Numbered from the stretch's first letter, positions 41,746 through 51,328 are shown. The stretch is DNA of 64,000 bases from Acidobacteriota bacterium (GCA_003388555.1 QQVD01000005.1:1-64000), one strand, 5' to 3'. A program made the numbers and translations. The notes: generated by a model from the sequence alone, not told the origin.

Positions 41746-44256
41746 TCACTCCTCGCGCAGCGCTACCAGCGGATCCAACCGCGCGGCGCGGCGCGCCGGG
41801 ACGAGCGTGGCGAGGATCGCGGTGCCGACGAGCGCCAGCCAGGCCAGCACCAGCACCACCGGTTCGGCAGGATCGGTGTCGACGAGCATCACCCGCATCA
41901 GCTGCGCGACGGCGAGCGCCAGGCCGAGCCCGACGGTGGTGCCGAGCACGGCGACGCGGGCACCGTCGCGCAGCACCAGTCCGACGGTCTGGCCGGTGCT
42001 GGCGCCGAGCGCCACCCGCAGCCCGATCTCGCGGGTGCGCTGCACGATGCGGTACGCCTGCACCCCGTAGACGCCCGCGACCGCGAGCAGCAGGGCCACC
42101 ACGGCGAAGACGCTGAACATCTGCGCCGCGGTGCGCAGGGTCCAGATCTCGAAGCTGCCGTCGAGGAAGTCGCGGAACGAGCCGAGTTGCAGGACGGCGA
42201 GCTGGGGATCGACCTCGCGCACCGCGCCGCGAACGGCCGCCAGCAGCGCTGCGTCGGGGACCCGTTCGGTGGCGACGTGCACCTGGGTGTTCATCAGGCC
42301 CTGGCGCGACGCCGGCAGATAGACGTGCGCCTGCCGCTGGCGGTCGAAGAGCGAGTCGCGGACCGACGCGACCACGCCGACGATCTCGGACTCGCCGGTG
42401 AGCCGGTCCGATCCGGGCAGCACGATGCGCCGCCCGAGCGCCGAGCCGTCGCCGTACAGCCGCTGCGCCAAGAGCTCGTCGACGACGACCACCGCGGCCG
42501 GTTCGATCTCGCGGAAGCCGCGACCCTGGAGGATGGCCACGTCGAGGGTCTCGAAGTAGCCGTCCGAGACGGTGTAGAGGGCGGCTGCGACCGTCTCCTC
42601 GCTGCTCGGATCGGTGCTCTGGCCGTAGCGCGCCGCGTCGCCGACGCCGGCGCCGAAGGAGACCATGCCGAAGGGCGTCGAGCCGGCGAGCGCGACGCTG
42701 CGCACCCCCGGGACGGCGGCGATGCGGCGGCGCAGCCGGTCCTGGACCTCGCGCGTGCGTGTCGCGTCGTAGCCCGACAGGCTGGGGTCGATCTCGAGCA
42801 GCGCCTGGCGCTCGGTCTCGAAGCCCGGGTCGACGTTGGCGCCTCGGAGCGCGCTGTGCACGAAGAGGCCGGCGCACACCAGAAGCACCGTGGACAGCGC
42901 CAGCTCGCAGGTCACGGGCAGGTCGCCGCGCGCCAGGCCGAAGTGGCGCCGCGGTCCCCCACCCGTCTCCCGACCCTCCTTGAGGTCGTCGGCGAGATCG
43001 GGCCGGGTGGCGTGCAGCGCCGGAAGCAGGCCGACGAAGAGGGCCGCGAGCAGCGAGAACCCGAGCGTCGCGGCGACGATGCGCAGATCGATCGAGCCGT
43101 CGAGGAAGATGTCGAACGGCGCCAGTCGCGCCAGCGAGGCGACCAGGAGTCGCGGCGCCAGCCAGGCGAGGAAGATCCCGAGCACGGCGCCGCCGAGGGC
43201 CAGCACCAGCGACTCGGTGAGCAGTTGCCGCACCACACGCCCGCGACCGCTGCCGAGCGCGAGGCGCACCGCGAGCTCGCGACGCCGCGCCAGGTTGCGT
43301 GAGCCCTGCACGGCGGCGAGATTGAAGCCGGCGACCAGCAGCACCACCATCGACATCGAGAGCAGCAGCATCGCCACCACCGCCAGCTCGTCGTCCGTCT
43401 GCGGCGCGGTGGACATCGAGATGCGCGACGGCGGATGCGGCTCGAAGACGACGTCGCGGCTGGTCGCGGGGTGCTGTTCGGCGAGGGCCCTGGAGACACG
43501 TTCGAGGTCGGCCTGCGCCGCCGCCCGGTCGATGTCTTCGGCGAGCCTCCCGATCAGCATCAGGGCGCCGTTGTCGCGCTCGCCGAGCGAGCGGCCCTGC
43601 CGTCCGTCGAGACTGTCGGCGACGCGGCCGTGCATGCCGAGCGGCAGGTAGAGCTCGGGCGCCAGCAGGGCGCTGGTGCCGGAGAAGCCGCGAGGCGCAA
43701 TTCCCACGATCGTGGCGGAGATGCCGTTCACCGTGATCTGGGAGCCGACGATCTCTTCCCCGCCTCCCAGACGCTGCCAGCTCGGATGGCTGAGGATGGC
43801 CACCGGGATCTGCGCGTCGGGGCGCTCCTCCTCGATCGTGAAGGCGCGTCCCAGCGCCGGTGAAACGCCGAAGGTGGAGAAGTAGTTGGCGGCGACGACG
43901 TCGACGAAGGCTCGTCGCGCCTCGGCGCCCTCGCCGATGGCGACCATCGACAGAGTGTGGGCGGTGAGGTCCTCGAAGCTGCGCAGGCCGGCCCGCAGAT
44001 CGACGAAGTCGGGGTAGGAGACCGAGTCCCAGTCTCGGCGCTCGACATCGTGGCGCAGGACCAGCGAGATGCGCTCGGGCTCCGGGATCGCCAGCGGCTC
44101 GAGCAGCAGCGTGTCGACGATGCTGAACATGGCGCTGTTGGCGCCGATGCCGAGTCCGAGAACCAGGATCGCGAGCAGCGCGGTGCCCGGTGTGCGCCTG
44201 AGAGTGCGCAGCGTCAGCGAGAGGTCTCGTGCGAACGTGCCCATGAACGTGCCCAT
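41746..44256 (-). CDS. ADOP-type orphan ABC permease (second copy)
   Basis: The 836-residue duplicated MacB/FtsX permease begins FARDLSLTLRTLRRTPGTALLAILVLGLGIGANSAMFSIVDTLLL, the typical ADOP start. A periplasmic MacB-PCD domain, LNLARRRELAVRLALGSGRGRVVRQLLTESLVL-type coupling segment and second half follow, ending RTREIGLRVALGASTGQTVGLVLRDG and LVPARRAARLDPLVALREE. No ATPase is adjacent. The ATG at 44256 has GGAGG 7 nt upstream; a 12-bp tandem duplication repeats the start region so the protein begins MGTFMGTF, with a second possible start at 44244. Only distantly similar to the ADOP at 34777. Confidence 0.9.
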   Translation of the reverse strand: MGTFMGTFARDLSLTLRTLRRTPGTALLAILVLGLGIGANSAMFSIVDTLLLEPLAIPEPERISLVLRHDVERRDWDSVSYPDFVDLRAGLRSFEDLTAHTLSMVAIGEGAEARRAFVDVVAANYFSTFGVSPALGRAFTIEEERPDAQIPVAILSHPSWQRLGGGEEIVGSQITVNGISATIVGIAPRGFSGTSALLAPELYLPLGMHGRVADSLDGRQGRSLGERDNGALMLIGRLAEDIDRAAAQADLERVSRALAEQHPATSRDVVFEPHPPSRISMSTAPQTDDELAVVAMLLLSMSMVVLLVAGFNLAAVQGSRNLARRRELAVRLALGSGRGRVVRQLLTESLVLALGGAVLGIFLAWLAPRLLVASLARLAPFDIFLDGSIDLRIVAATLGFSLLAALFVGLLPALHATRPDLADDLKEGRETGGGPRRHFGLARGDLPVTCELALSTVLLVCAGLFVHSALRGANVDPGFETERQALLEIDPSLSGYDATRTREVQDRLRRRIAAVPGVRSVALAGSTPFGMVSFGAGVGDAARYGQSTDPSSEETVAAALYTVSDGYFETLDVAILQGRGFREIEPAAVVVVDELLAQRLYGDGSALGRRIVLPGSDRLTGESEIVGVVASVRDSLFDRQRQAHVYLPASRQGLMNTQVHVATERVPDAALLAAVRGAVREVDPQLAVLQLGSFRDFLDGSFEIWTLRTAAQMFSVFAVVALLLAVAGVYGVQAYRIVQRTREIGLRVALGASTGQTVGLVLRDGARVAVLGTTVGLGLALAVAQLMRVMLVDTDPAEPVVLVLAWLALVGTAILATLVPARRAARLDPLVALREE

Positions 44257-44377
44257 GAACGTGCCTCCGGCGCCCGCGACGAGCATCGCCACCGGGCTGC
44301 TGGAAGGGAGACGTTCGCGAGCCGGCGTCGTTAACTGCGGCGTCGCCGTCGGGCGTCTTCGCCCGAAGCTCCGGCGC

Positions 44378-45739
44378 TCAGACCACGCCGTAGGCGAGCA
44401 TGGCGTCGGCGACCTTGATGAAGCCGCCGATGTTGGCGCCGGCGACGTAGTCGACGACGCCTTCGGGCGTCTTGTCGCTGCGCTCGCCGTGCTCGACGCA
44501 CGTCCCGTGGATCTTGCCCATGATCTCGCGCAGCCTCCGGTCGACCTCGTCGCGGGTCCAGGTCAGGCGCATCGCGTTCTGGGTCTGCTCGAGCCCGGAG
44601 ACGGCGACGCCACCGGCGTTCGCCGCCTTGCTCGGTGCGAAGAGCACACCGGCTTCGCGGAACGCCCGCACGCCGCCCTGCTCGGTGGGCATGTTGGCGC
44701 CTTCGCCGACCGCGCGGACGCCGTTGTCGATCAGGGTCCGTGCGTCGTCCTCGGAGAGCTCGTTCTGGGTCGCCGAGGGAAACGCAAGATCGCAGGGCAC
44801 GCGCCAGGGCGCCTCGCCCTCGTAGTAGTTGCAGCCGAATTCGTCGGCGTACTCACTGATCCGGCCGCGCCGCTTGTTCTTGAGCTCCTTGATCCACTCG
44901 AGGCGCTCGCCGGCGATGCCTTCCGGATCGTGCACGAAGCCGTCGGAATCCGACATCGTGACCACCTTGGCGCCCTCGTCGGCCAGCTTCTCGGCGGTGT
45001 ACTGGGCGACGTTTCCGGCCCCGGAGACCAGGCACGTCTTGCCCTCCAACCCCTCGCCGTGGTGCTCGAGCACGTTCTTCATGAAGTAGACGCAGCCGTA
45101 GCCGGTGGCCTCGGTGCGGATCAGGCTGCCGCCGAACGACGGTCCCTTGCCGGTGATGACGCCGTTGAAGTGGTGGGTGATGCGCTTGTACTGGCCGAAG
45201 AGGTAGCTGATCTCGCGTCCGCCGACGCCGATGTCGCCCGCCGGCACGTCCACATCGCTGCCGATGTAGCGGTAGAGCTGGGTCATGAACGACTGGCAGA
45301 AGCGCAACACCTCGTCGTCGCTGCGGCCGTGCGGATTGAAGTCGGAACCTCCCTTCGCACCTCCCATCGGCAGCGTGGTGAGGCTGTTCTTGAAGGTCTG
45401 CTCGAAGCCGAGGAACTTGAGCACGCTGAGGGTCACCGTCGGGTGGAAGCGGAGCCCGCCCTTGTACGGGCCTATGGCGTTGTTGAACTGCACCCGGTAG
45501 CCCTTGTTGGCACGGATCTCACCCGAGTCGTCGACCCAGGCGACGCGGAAGAGGATCGCCCGGTCGGGCTCGGTCATGCGCTCGAGGATGCGCGCCTCGA
45601 GGTACTGCGGCTGGTCCTGGAGGAAGGGGATGACCGACTCGGCGACCTCGAAGACCGCCTGGTGGAACTCGGGCTCGTCGGGGTTGCGGCGCTTCAGGCC
45701 GCCCATGAACTCTTCGATCTGCTGTTCGACGGACGCCAA
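44378..45739 (-). CDS. gdhA: NADP-type glutamate dehydrogenase
   Basis: The 453-residue hexameric-type enzyme interconverts 2-oxoglutarate plus ammonia and glutamate. Family marks are YRVQFNNAIGPYKGGLRFHPTV, LPMGGAKGGSDFNPHGRSDDEVLRFCQSFM, DVPAGDIGVGGREI, GGSLIRTEATGYG, CLVSGAGNVAQYTAEKL and GANIGGFIKVADAMLAYGVV. Length and motifs fit the bacterial class of about 450 residues. The start is TTG at 45739 with GGGAGGG about 5 nt upstream, which gives the expected N-terminus. The gene appears monocistronic. Confidence 0.97.
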   Translation of the reverse strand: MASVEQQIEEFMGGLKRRNPDEPEFHQAVFEVAESVIPFLQDQPQYLEARILERMTEPDRAILFRVAWVDDSGEIRANKGYRVQFNNAIGPYKGGLRFHPTVTLSVLKFLGFEQTFKNSLTTLPMGGAKGGSDFNPHGRSDDEVLRFCQSFMTQLYRYIGSDVDVPAGDIGVGGREISYLFGQYKRITHHFNGVITGKGPSFGGSLIRTEATGYGCVYFMKNVLEHHGEGLEGKTCLVSGAGNVAQYTAEKLADEGAKVVTMSDSDGFVHDPEGIAGERLEWIKELKNKRRGRISEYADEFGCNYYEGEAPWRVPCDLAFPSATQNELSEDDARTLIDNGVRAVGEGANMPTEQGGVRAFREAGVLFAPSKAANAGGVAVSGLEQTQNAMRLTWTRDEVDRRLREIMGKIHGTCVEHGERSDKTPEGVVDYVAGANIGGFIKVADAMLAYGVV

Positions 45740-45844
45740 GGAACCCTCCCGGGAAGTTCTTCGTGGGTGGCGAGCCTCTACCCGGCGGGAGTTCGCACCT
45801 CGCGCGTCCCCGGATTGCGGCTGGCCGCCGAATCTCGATCCGTT

Positions 45845-47176
45845 TCAGTTCTCGACCGGGTCGACGATGGCCTCGTACGCCAGCTTCTTGCTCTCGATGC
45901 GCGCCTGCCGGGCCGCCAGGCCGCCGCGCGCCTGGATCATGCCGACGACGACGATGTCCTGCACCGGGTTGATGCCGAACCACGTGCCGCCGATGCCGTA
46001 CCACCAGTACTCACCCTTGGCGAGCTCGTGGTCGGCGGTGCCGTCCGGCGAGTGCACCAGGGCGAAGTCGAGTCCGAACTTGTTGCCCGGATTGCCCATC
46101 AGGGGGTTGATGAACTCGACCCCCTCGGGGAGGTGGTCCTGGTGCATCAGCTCGACCGTCTCGGGCTTCAGGATGCGCACGCCGTCGAGCTCGCCGCCGT
46201 TGAGCAGCATCTGGGCGAAGCGCATGTAATCGATCGCGGTCGACACCATGCCGCCACCGCCGGAGAGCAGGGTGGGCTTGGTGAGGTACTCGTCCTCGGG
46301 CTGCACCTCGAGCACGCCGTCGCGGTTCGGTACGTAGAGTCGCGAGAAGCGCTCGAGCTTCTCCTCAGGCACCCAGAAGTCGGTGTCCTTCATGCCCAGC
46401 GGCTCGAAGATGCGCTCCTTCAGGAAGACGTCGAACGGCTTGCCGGAGAGCACCTCGATGAGACGCCCCTGGACGTCGACGCTGACGCTGTAGTGCCAGG
46501 CCGAGCCCGGCTGCTGCCGGAGCGGCAGCTGGCCGAGCTTGTCGACCATCTGCTCGAGGGTGGTGTCGCGGTCGAGGATGTTCGCCTTGACGTAGAGCTG
46601 GTCGGTCTGGGAGCGGGAGAAGAAGCCGTAGGTGAGTCCGCCTGTGTGGCTCATCAGCTCGCGGATCGTCATCGCGTGGTGCGGCTCCTCGAGCTCGGGC
46701 ATGCCGTCCGGGCCGTCCGCCTTGGCCACCTTCAGGTCGGCGAACTGCGGCAGGTACTTCGACACCGGGTCGTCGAGCTGGAACTTGCCCTCGTCGTACA
46801 GGATCATCAGAGCCACGCCGGTGACCGGCTTGCTCATCGAGTAGATGCGCACGATGGTGTCCTTCTCCATCGGCAGCTTCTTCTCGAGGTCGCGGTAGCC
46901 GAAAGCCTCGAACTGGGCGATCTTCCCGTGCCGGGCGATCATCGTCACCATGCCGGCGAGCTGGCCGTCGTCGACCAGCTTCTTCATCTCGCTGGTGAAC
47001 TTCTCGACCTTGGCGGGATCGAGACCTACCTCCGAGGGCTCCACCATGGCGAGGTCGCGGGCGGAGCCTTCGGTGGCGCCGACGGGCGAGGTCGCCAGCG
47101 TCGACAGCGCCAGGAGAACGAGAGTCGTCGCAGAGCAGGCTGTTCGAGCTGTGCGGAGGGTGGACGTCTGGAACAC
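45845..47176 (-). CDS. Secreted serine hydrolase (class C beta-lactamase family)
   Basis: The 443-residue protein has a signal peptide (about 1-35, TLVLLALSTLATSPVGATE) and a PF00144-type fold. It has the SxxK nucleophile motif Ser113-Met-Ser-Lys116 in RIYSMSKPVTG, a YSV in place of the usual YxN, and ELMSHTGGLTYGF. It ends with GIGGTWFGINPVQDIVVVGMIQ near the third motif. Members include esterases, peptidases and beta-lactamases; the substrate is unknown. The GTG at 47176 is supported by AGGAGGT about 5 nt upstream. A paralogue lies at the right edge. Confidence 0.88.
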   Translation of the reverse strand: MFQTSTLRTARTACSATTLVLLALSTLATSPVGATEGSARDLAMVEPSEVGLDPAKVEKFTSEMKKLVDDGQLAGMVTMIARHGKIAQFEAFGYRDLEKKLPMEKDTIVRIYSMSKPVTGVALMILYDEGKFQLDDPVSKYLPQFADLKVAKADGPDGMPELEEPHHAMTIRELMSHTGGLTYGFFSRSQTDQLYVKANILDRDTTLEQMVDKLGQLPLRQQPGSAWHYSVSVDVQGRLIEVLSGKPFDVFLKERIFEPLGMKDTDFWVPEEKLERFSRLYVPNRDGVLEVQPEDEYLTKPTLLSGGGGMVSTAIDYMRFAQMLLNGGELDGVRILKPETVELMHQDHLPEGVEFINPLMGNPGNKFGLDFALVHSPDGTADHELAKGEYWWYGIGGTWFGINPVQDIVVVGMIQARGGLAARQARIESKKLAYEAIVDPVEN

Positions 47177-47359
47177 GGGGACCTCCTGATCGGGATCCTG
47201 GTCGGGACTCGGGGCGACAGCGTGCCGGCTGGAGCCCGCGGTCGGTGGAGTGAACCGTAGGGGCTGGTCGGCTCTGTGGGACTACTGGAGAACGGGCACC
47301 AGAATATCAAGCAGCCGTGTCGTCGGACGCTGGCCGGCCGACGCCGCAACGAGCCCCGG

Positions 47360-49204
47360 TCAGCGGCCGGAGAGCGTCGCGACCGCCTCGCGTACCAGGC
47401 GCCGGAGCTCGGGATCGAGGTCGGGCTCGCGCATCAGCTCCTGAAGGGCCGCCAGGGCGCCGGCACGATCGCCGCCGCGGGCGCGGTCGATCGCGGCGTT
47501 GTAGACTTGGGCGGCTCGCTGATCGCGCAGCGCCCTCTGCAGCTCGTCGAGCGAGCTCAGCAGATCGGGAGCGTCGCCCCCGTCGAGGCGCAGGTCGAGG
47601 TCGCCGACCAGCTGCTCGGCCAGAGCCAGATCACCGCCCTCGAAGGCGGCGATCGCCGCCGCCGCCTGGAATCCGGCGATGAGCTGGCGGTTCAGGTCGA
47701 CCAGTGGCCCCGCCGGGCCGGCCGTCCTCTCGCGGGGCAGGCGAGCCAGCAGCTCGGCGAGCGCCTGCGAACGAGCCCAGGCCTCATCGAACCGTCCCGC
47801 CTTCGCCGCCAGCAGGCTGAGGCCGAAGGAGATGCCCGGATCGGTCGGTGTCGCCATCCGGGCGCTCTCCAGCGCCGCGATACCTCGACCCGGGTCTCCG
47901 GCGTAGAGGTGCGCCAGGCCGAAGCGGATCCGCGCTTGCGGCCACTCGGGCTCGATCGCCAGAGCGGCTTCGAGCGCTGCCAGTGCCTCCTGTGCGACGG
48001 CGACCTGATCGGGTCGCGGGCGGATCGGATCGGTGGACTCGAACAGCTCCTCGAGCAGCAGATGGCCGACCAGGAAAGCCGGCTGGGCGCCCGGACTGGG
48101 CACGGATTCGCGCAACAGGGCGAGGCCCTGTGACCTCGCGCCCTGCTGCCAGAGCACCCAGCCGAGTCCGGCGCCGGCGCGCGCCAGATCCGGCTCCAGG
48201 TCGAGGGCCTCCTGGAAGTGCGCCTCGGCAGCGGCGAGGGTTTCCGGCGAGTTGGCCAGCAGCTCTCCCAGCAGCACCAGGGCGTCGGCGCGCGGGAGCG
48301 GTCGCGGTCGCCTGTCGTCCGGTCGCGACAGCTCGTCGAGCGGCAGTCGGAGGTAGGGGAACTCGGCGCGACGCACGTAGTCGGCGACCTGCGTCTCGAG
48401 ATCGGCGAGGCTGTCGTCGAAGCCGGCGGCGAAGGCGGCCGCGACGTCGGCGCCGCGCTGCAGGGCGTCGAGGAAGACCGCCATCTCGGCGATGCGGCCG
48501 GGCTCGGAGAGCAGATAGTGCACCGTCGCCCACGACTGCGCGTAGAAGAGACCGGCGCGGCGGTCCTCGCCGTACTCCGGCGAACTCGTCGTCACCGCGA
48601 ACAGCTCGGACAGCGGCATCGGGCCGTCGGACCTCTGGGTCAGGACCGCGACGTGCTGCTCCACCGGCAGGCCGACGAGCGCCTCGCCTCGGGTGGTGCG
48701 GAAGGTGCTGTAGTACTCGGCGAGGCCCTCGTTGAACCACAGCGGCACGTCGGGGAAGTTGGTGCTCGCGAACTCGTGCAGGTACTCGTGGTAGATCGAC
48801 CGGCTGCCGGCGCCCGAGGAGAGGTCGAGGACGATGTAGTTGCGCAGCAGGGCCTGGGCGAAGTATCCGGCGACCCGCCGCCGGTCGGGCCAGGGGCTGT
48901 ACCGACGGAAGCCGTCGTTGTCGGCGAAGGCGACGACGAGGGTCTTCGGCCCGCTGCGCGGCCGGCTGGCGATCCGTCCCAGCACGGCGTGCAGCGACTC
49001 CAGCTCACGCACGGTGTCGGCGATGCGGCGGGGTGAGGCATCGCTGAGGACCTCGAAGTTCTCGCTCTCGACGCTGCGCCAGCGATCCTCTGCGCTGGCG
49101 GTGCTGGCGGTGCTGGCGCTGGCGGTGCTGGCGGTCGCGGCAGCGAGCAGTGCGAGCGCGATCCGCGCGGGCGCCCCGACGCCGCTTTGCAGGGCTTCGA
49201 GCAT
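47360..49204 (-). CDS. Secreted MA-clan metallopeptidase-like protein with TPRs
   Basis: The 614-residue protein has a signal-like N-terminus (ARIALALLAAATASTASAS) and a gluzincin-like catalytic domain: HEYLH at 139-143 and Glu159 in WFNEGLAEYYS, the expected zinc ligands and catalytic Glu. Residues from about 265 to the end are TPRs (LAAAEAHFQEALDLEPDLARAGAGLGWVLWQQGARSQGLALL). This layout resembles DUF1570/peptidase MA-like proteins. The ATG at 49204 starts the signal; an in-frame ATG at 49255 would add 17 polar residues. The frame stays open far upstream opposite the PQQ dehydrogenase gene, which is a shadow. Confidence 0.85.
   Translation of the reverse strand: MLEALQSGVGAPARIALALLAAATASTASASTASTASAEDRWRSVESENFEVLSDASPRRIADTVRELESLHAVLGRIASRPRSGPKTLVVAFADNDGFRRYSPWPDRRRVAGYFAQALLRNYIVLDLSSGAGSRSIYHEYLHEFASTNFPDVPLWFNEGLAEYYSTFRTTRGEALVGLPVEQHVAVLTQRSDGPMPLSELFAVTTSSPEYGEDRRAGLFYAQSWATVHYLLSEPGRIAEMAVFLDALQRGADVAAAFAAGFDDSLADLETQVADYVRRAEFPYLRLPLDELSRPDDRRPRPLPRADALVLLGELLANSPETLAAAEAHFQEALDLEPDLARAGAGLGWVLWQQGARSQGLALLRESVPSPGAQPAFLVGHLLLEELFESTDPIRPRPDQVAVAQEALAALEAALAIEPEWPQARIRFGLAHLYAGDPGRGIAALESARMATPTDPGISFGLSLLAAKAGRFDEAWARSQALAELLARLPRERTAGPAGPLVDLNRQLIAGFQAAAAIAAFEGGDLALAEQLVGDLDLRLDGGDAPDLLSSLDELQRALRDQRAAQVYNAAIDRARGGDRAGALAALQELMREPDLDPELRRLVREAVATLSGR
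49094..49135 (-). repeat. Coding 9-bp repeat in a signal peptide
   Basis: Four GCTGGCGGT units (plus strand) with one 6-bp partial copy encode an Ala/Ser/Thr-rich repeat at residues of about 24-37, just before the predicted cleavage site of the metallopeptidase. Copy changes keep the frame and would alter the signal-peptide region. Confidence 0.85.
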
Positions 49205-49387
49205 CTCCGCAAGCGTACCGCTGGGCGGCCTCGGGTCGCCCGGGCGCGTCGTCATCGCGGCGCCGACGGCTATGCTCGGCCGCCGCGAAACAGCGAGGTG
49301 CCGGCAACGGGCCGGCGTCGCCGGTGAAACACCGACGGATGTACGACGTCTCGCGCTGTGGGAAGCATCGATGGAGGTGGGCTCGAG
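49205..49387 (+). promoter_or_regulatory. Divergent region and possible structured leader of the PQQ dehydrogenase
   Basis: TATGCT at 49271-49276 is a plausible -10 hexamer without a clear -35. Downstream there are two small stems, GCCGG...CCGGC near 49300-49318 and CGGTG-AAA-CACCG at 49322-49334, ahead of GGAGGTG and the ATG at 49388. No known riboswitch core was recognised. Confidence 0.3.
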
Positions 49388-51328
49388 ATGAACAAGATCG
49401 CGCGTCGTAGCTGGCTCGGACTCTGGACCTTCGCTGTCGCTGCGACGGTCGCCGCGCAGCAGGGCGCGCCGGCCGGCGACTGGCCCTACTACCACGGTGA
49501 CCTCGGCAGCACCCAGTACTCGGCGCTCGACCAGATCACGGCCGAGAACTTCGCCGACCTGCGCATCGCCTGGCGCTGGGACTCGCCCGACAACCAGCTC
49601 AGCCGCGAGAACCGCATGCTGCGGGTGCTCGGCTACAAGTCGACGCCGATCGAGATCGACGACGTGCTGTACGTCAACACCTCGCTGGGGGTCGTCGCGG
49701 CGATCGATGCGAAGACCGGCGCCGAGCTGTGGCGCTACGACACCGACGCCAAGGCCGCCGGTCGGCCGACCAACCTCGGATTCAATTCGCGCGCCGTCGC
49801 CTACTGGAAGGGTGGCGACGAGATCCGCATCTTCCAGCCCTCGACCGACGCCTTCCTGTGGGCGATCGACGGCAGGAGCGGCAAGCCCTTCGAGAGCTTC
49901 GGCGAGGAGGGTCGGGTCGACCTCACCAAGGGCCTGCGCCGCGAGGTGAACCGGCGCAACTACACGATCATGTCCTCCCCGATCGTGGTCGGTGACGTGG
50001 TGATCGTCGGCTCCTCGATCTCCGACGGCCCCACCCGCACCGAGATGCCTCCCGGAGACGTGCGGGGGTACGACGTGCGCACCGGCGAGCAGCTCTGGGT
50101 CTTCGAGTCGATCCCCCAGAAGGGTCAGTACGGCAACAACACCTGGGAGGACGGCTCCTGGGAGTACTCGGGCAACACCAACGTGTGGACCAACATGTCG
50201 GCGGACCCCGAGCTCGGCTACGTCTACCTGCCCTTCGGCACCCCGACCAACGACTGGTACGGCGGTCACCGCAAGGGCCACAACCTGTTCGCCGAGAGCA
50301 TCGTCTGCGTCGACGCCAGGACCGGCGAGCGGGTGTGGCACTTCCAGCTCGTGCACCACGGCCTGTGGGACTACGACATCCCGGCGGCGCCGACGCTGTT
50401 CGACCTCGAGATCGACGGGGTGCAGCGCAAGGGCGTCGCGGTGGTCACCAAGCAGGCTTTCACCTACGTCTTCGACCGCGTCACCGGCGAGCCGATCTGG
50501 CCGATCGAGGAGCGCCCGGTGCCGCAGAGCGACGTGCCGGGAGAGCGCTCGGCGTTGACCCAGCCTTTTCCCACCAAGCCGCCGCCGTTCGACCTGCAGG
50601 GGGCGCTGGAGGAGAACCTGATCGACTTCTCGCCCGAGCTGCGCGCCGAGGCGCTCGAGATCTTCTCGAGGTTCCAGACCGGTCCGCTCTACACCCCGCC
50701 GGTGGTCATCACCGACGAGGTGCAGGGCACCATTCAGCTCCCCGGCTGGGGCGGCGGCGCCAACTGGACCGGCGCCGCGATCGATCCCGACAGCGGCATG
50801 CTCTACGTGCCCTCGGCGACGTCGCCGATCTCGGTCGGCCTGGTGAAGCCCGACGCGGCGCGTTCGGACTTCGAGTACATCCGTGGCATGGGGCACGGCG
50901 GCATGTCGCTCGAAGGGCCGCGCGGCCTGCCGCTGTTCAAGCCGCCGTACGGCCGCATCACGGCGCAGGACCTGAAGCAGGGAACCAACGCCTGGACGGT
51001 GCCCAACGGCGACGGCATCCGCCAGCAGATCATCGACATGGGCCTCGACGATCCCGGGCCGCTCGGATCGCCCGGCACCACCGGACCGGTGCTCACCAAG
51101 ACCCTTTTGGTGGTCGGCCAGGGGGCGCGCGCCAGCCGCGGCGTCGGCGGCGCCTCCGAACCGGTGCTGCGCGCGATCGACAAGAAGACGGGCGAGACGA
51201 TCGCCGAGCTCACTCTGCCCGCCGTGCCCAGCGGAACCCCGATGACCTACATGTCCGGCGGCAAGCAGTACATCGCGTTCGCCGTCTCGGGAGACGAGTC
51301 GGGGATCATCGCGATGGCGCTGCCGTAG
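49388..51328 (+). CDS. Periplasmic PQQ-dependent dehydrogenase (glucose/quinate type)
   Basis: The 646-residue protein has a signal peptide (ARRSWLGLWTFAVAATVAAQ) and an eight-bladed quinoprotein propeller. It shows DWPYYHGDLGSTQYSALDQI, KSTPIEIDDVLYVNTSLGVVAAIDAKTGAELWRYD, WHFQLVHHGLWDYDIPAAPTLFDL, KQAFTYVFDRVTGEPIWPIEERPVP, and PGWGGGANWTGAAIDP. The HHGLWDYDIPAAP segment is typical of the membrane glucose/quinate dehydrogenase group. The N-terminal membrane domain of Gcd and the cytochrome c domain of quinohaemoproteins are both missing, so electrons must leave through a separate acceptor. GGAGGTG precedes the ATG at good spacing. Confidence 0.9.
   Translation: MNKIARRSWLGLWTFAVAATVAAQQGAPAGDWPYYHGDLGSTQYSALDQITAENFADLRIAWRWDSPDNQLSRENRMLRVLGYKSTPIEIDDVLYVNTSLGVVAAIDAKTGAELWRYDTDAKAAGRPTNLGFNSRAVAYWKGGDEIRIFQPSTDAFLWAIDGRSGKPFESFGEEGRVDLTKGLRREVNRRNYTIMSSPIVVGDVVIVGSSISDGPTRTEMPPGDVRGYDVRTGEQLWVFESIPQKGQYGNNTWEDGSWEYSGNTNVWTNMSADPELGYVYLPFGTPTNDWYGGHRKGHNLFAESIVCVDARTGERVWHFQLVHHGLWDYDIPAAPTLFDLEIDGVQRKGVAVVTKQAFTYVFDRVTGEPIWPIEERPVPQSDVPGERSALTQPFPTKPPPFDLQGALEENLIDFSPELRAEALEIFSRFQTGPLYTPPVVITDEVQGTIQLPGWGGGANWTGAAIDPDSGMLYVPSATSPISVGLVKPDAARSDFEYIRGMGHGGMSLEGPRGLPLFKPPYGRITAQDLKQGTNAWTVPNGDGIRQQIIDMGLDDPGPLGSPGTTGPVLTKTLLVVGQGARASRGVGGASEPVLRAIDKKTGETIAELTLPAVPSGTPMTYMSGGKQYIAFAVSGDESGIIAMALP

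Noticed and set aside
44069-47260. 1063-codon plus-strand open frame
   Set aside because: It lies opposite gdhA and the serine hydrolase, both with clear domains, and its translation is Val/Leu/Arg/Ala/His-rich with no family pattern. It is a high-GC antisense shadow.
49283-49387. Known riboswitch in the PQQ dehydrogenase leader
   Set aside because: Small hairpins are present but no cobalamin, c-di-GMP, TPP or SAM core sequence is recognisable.
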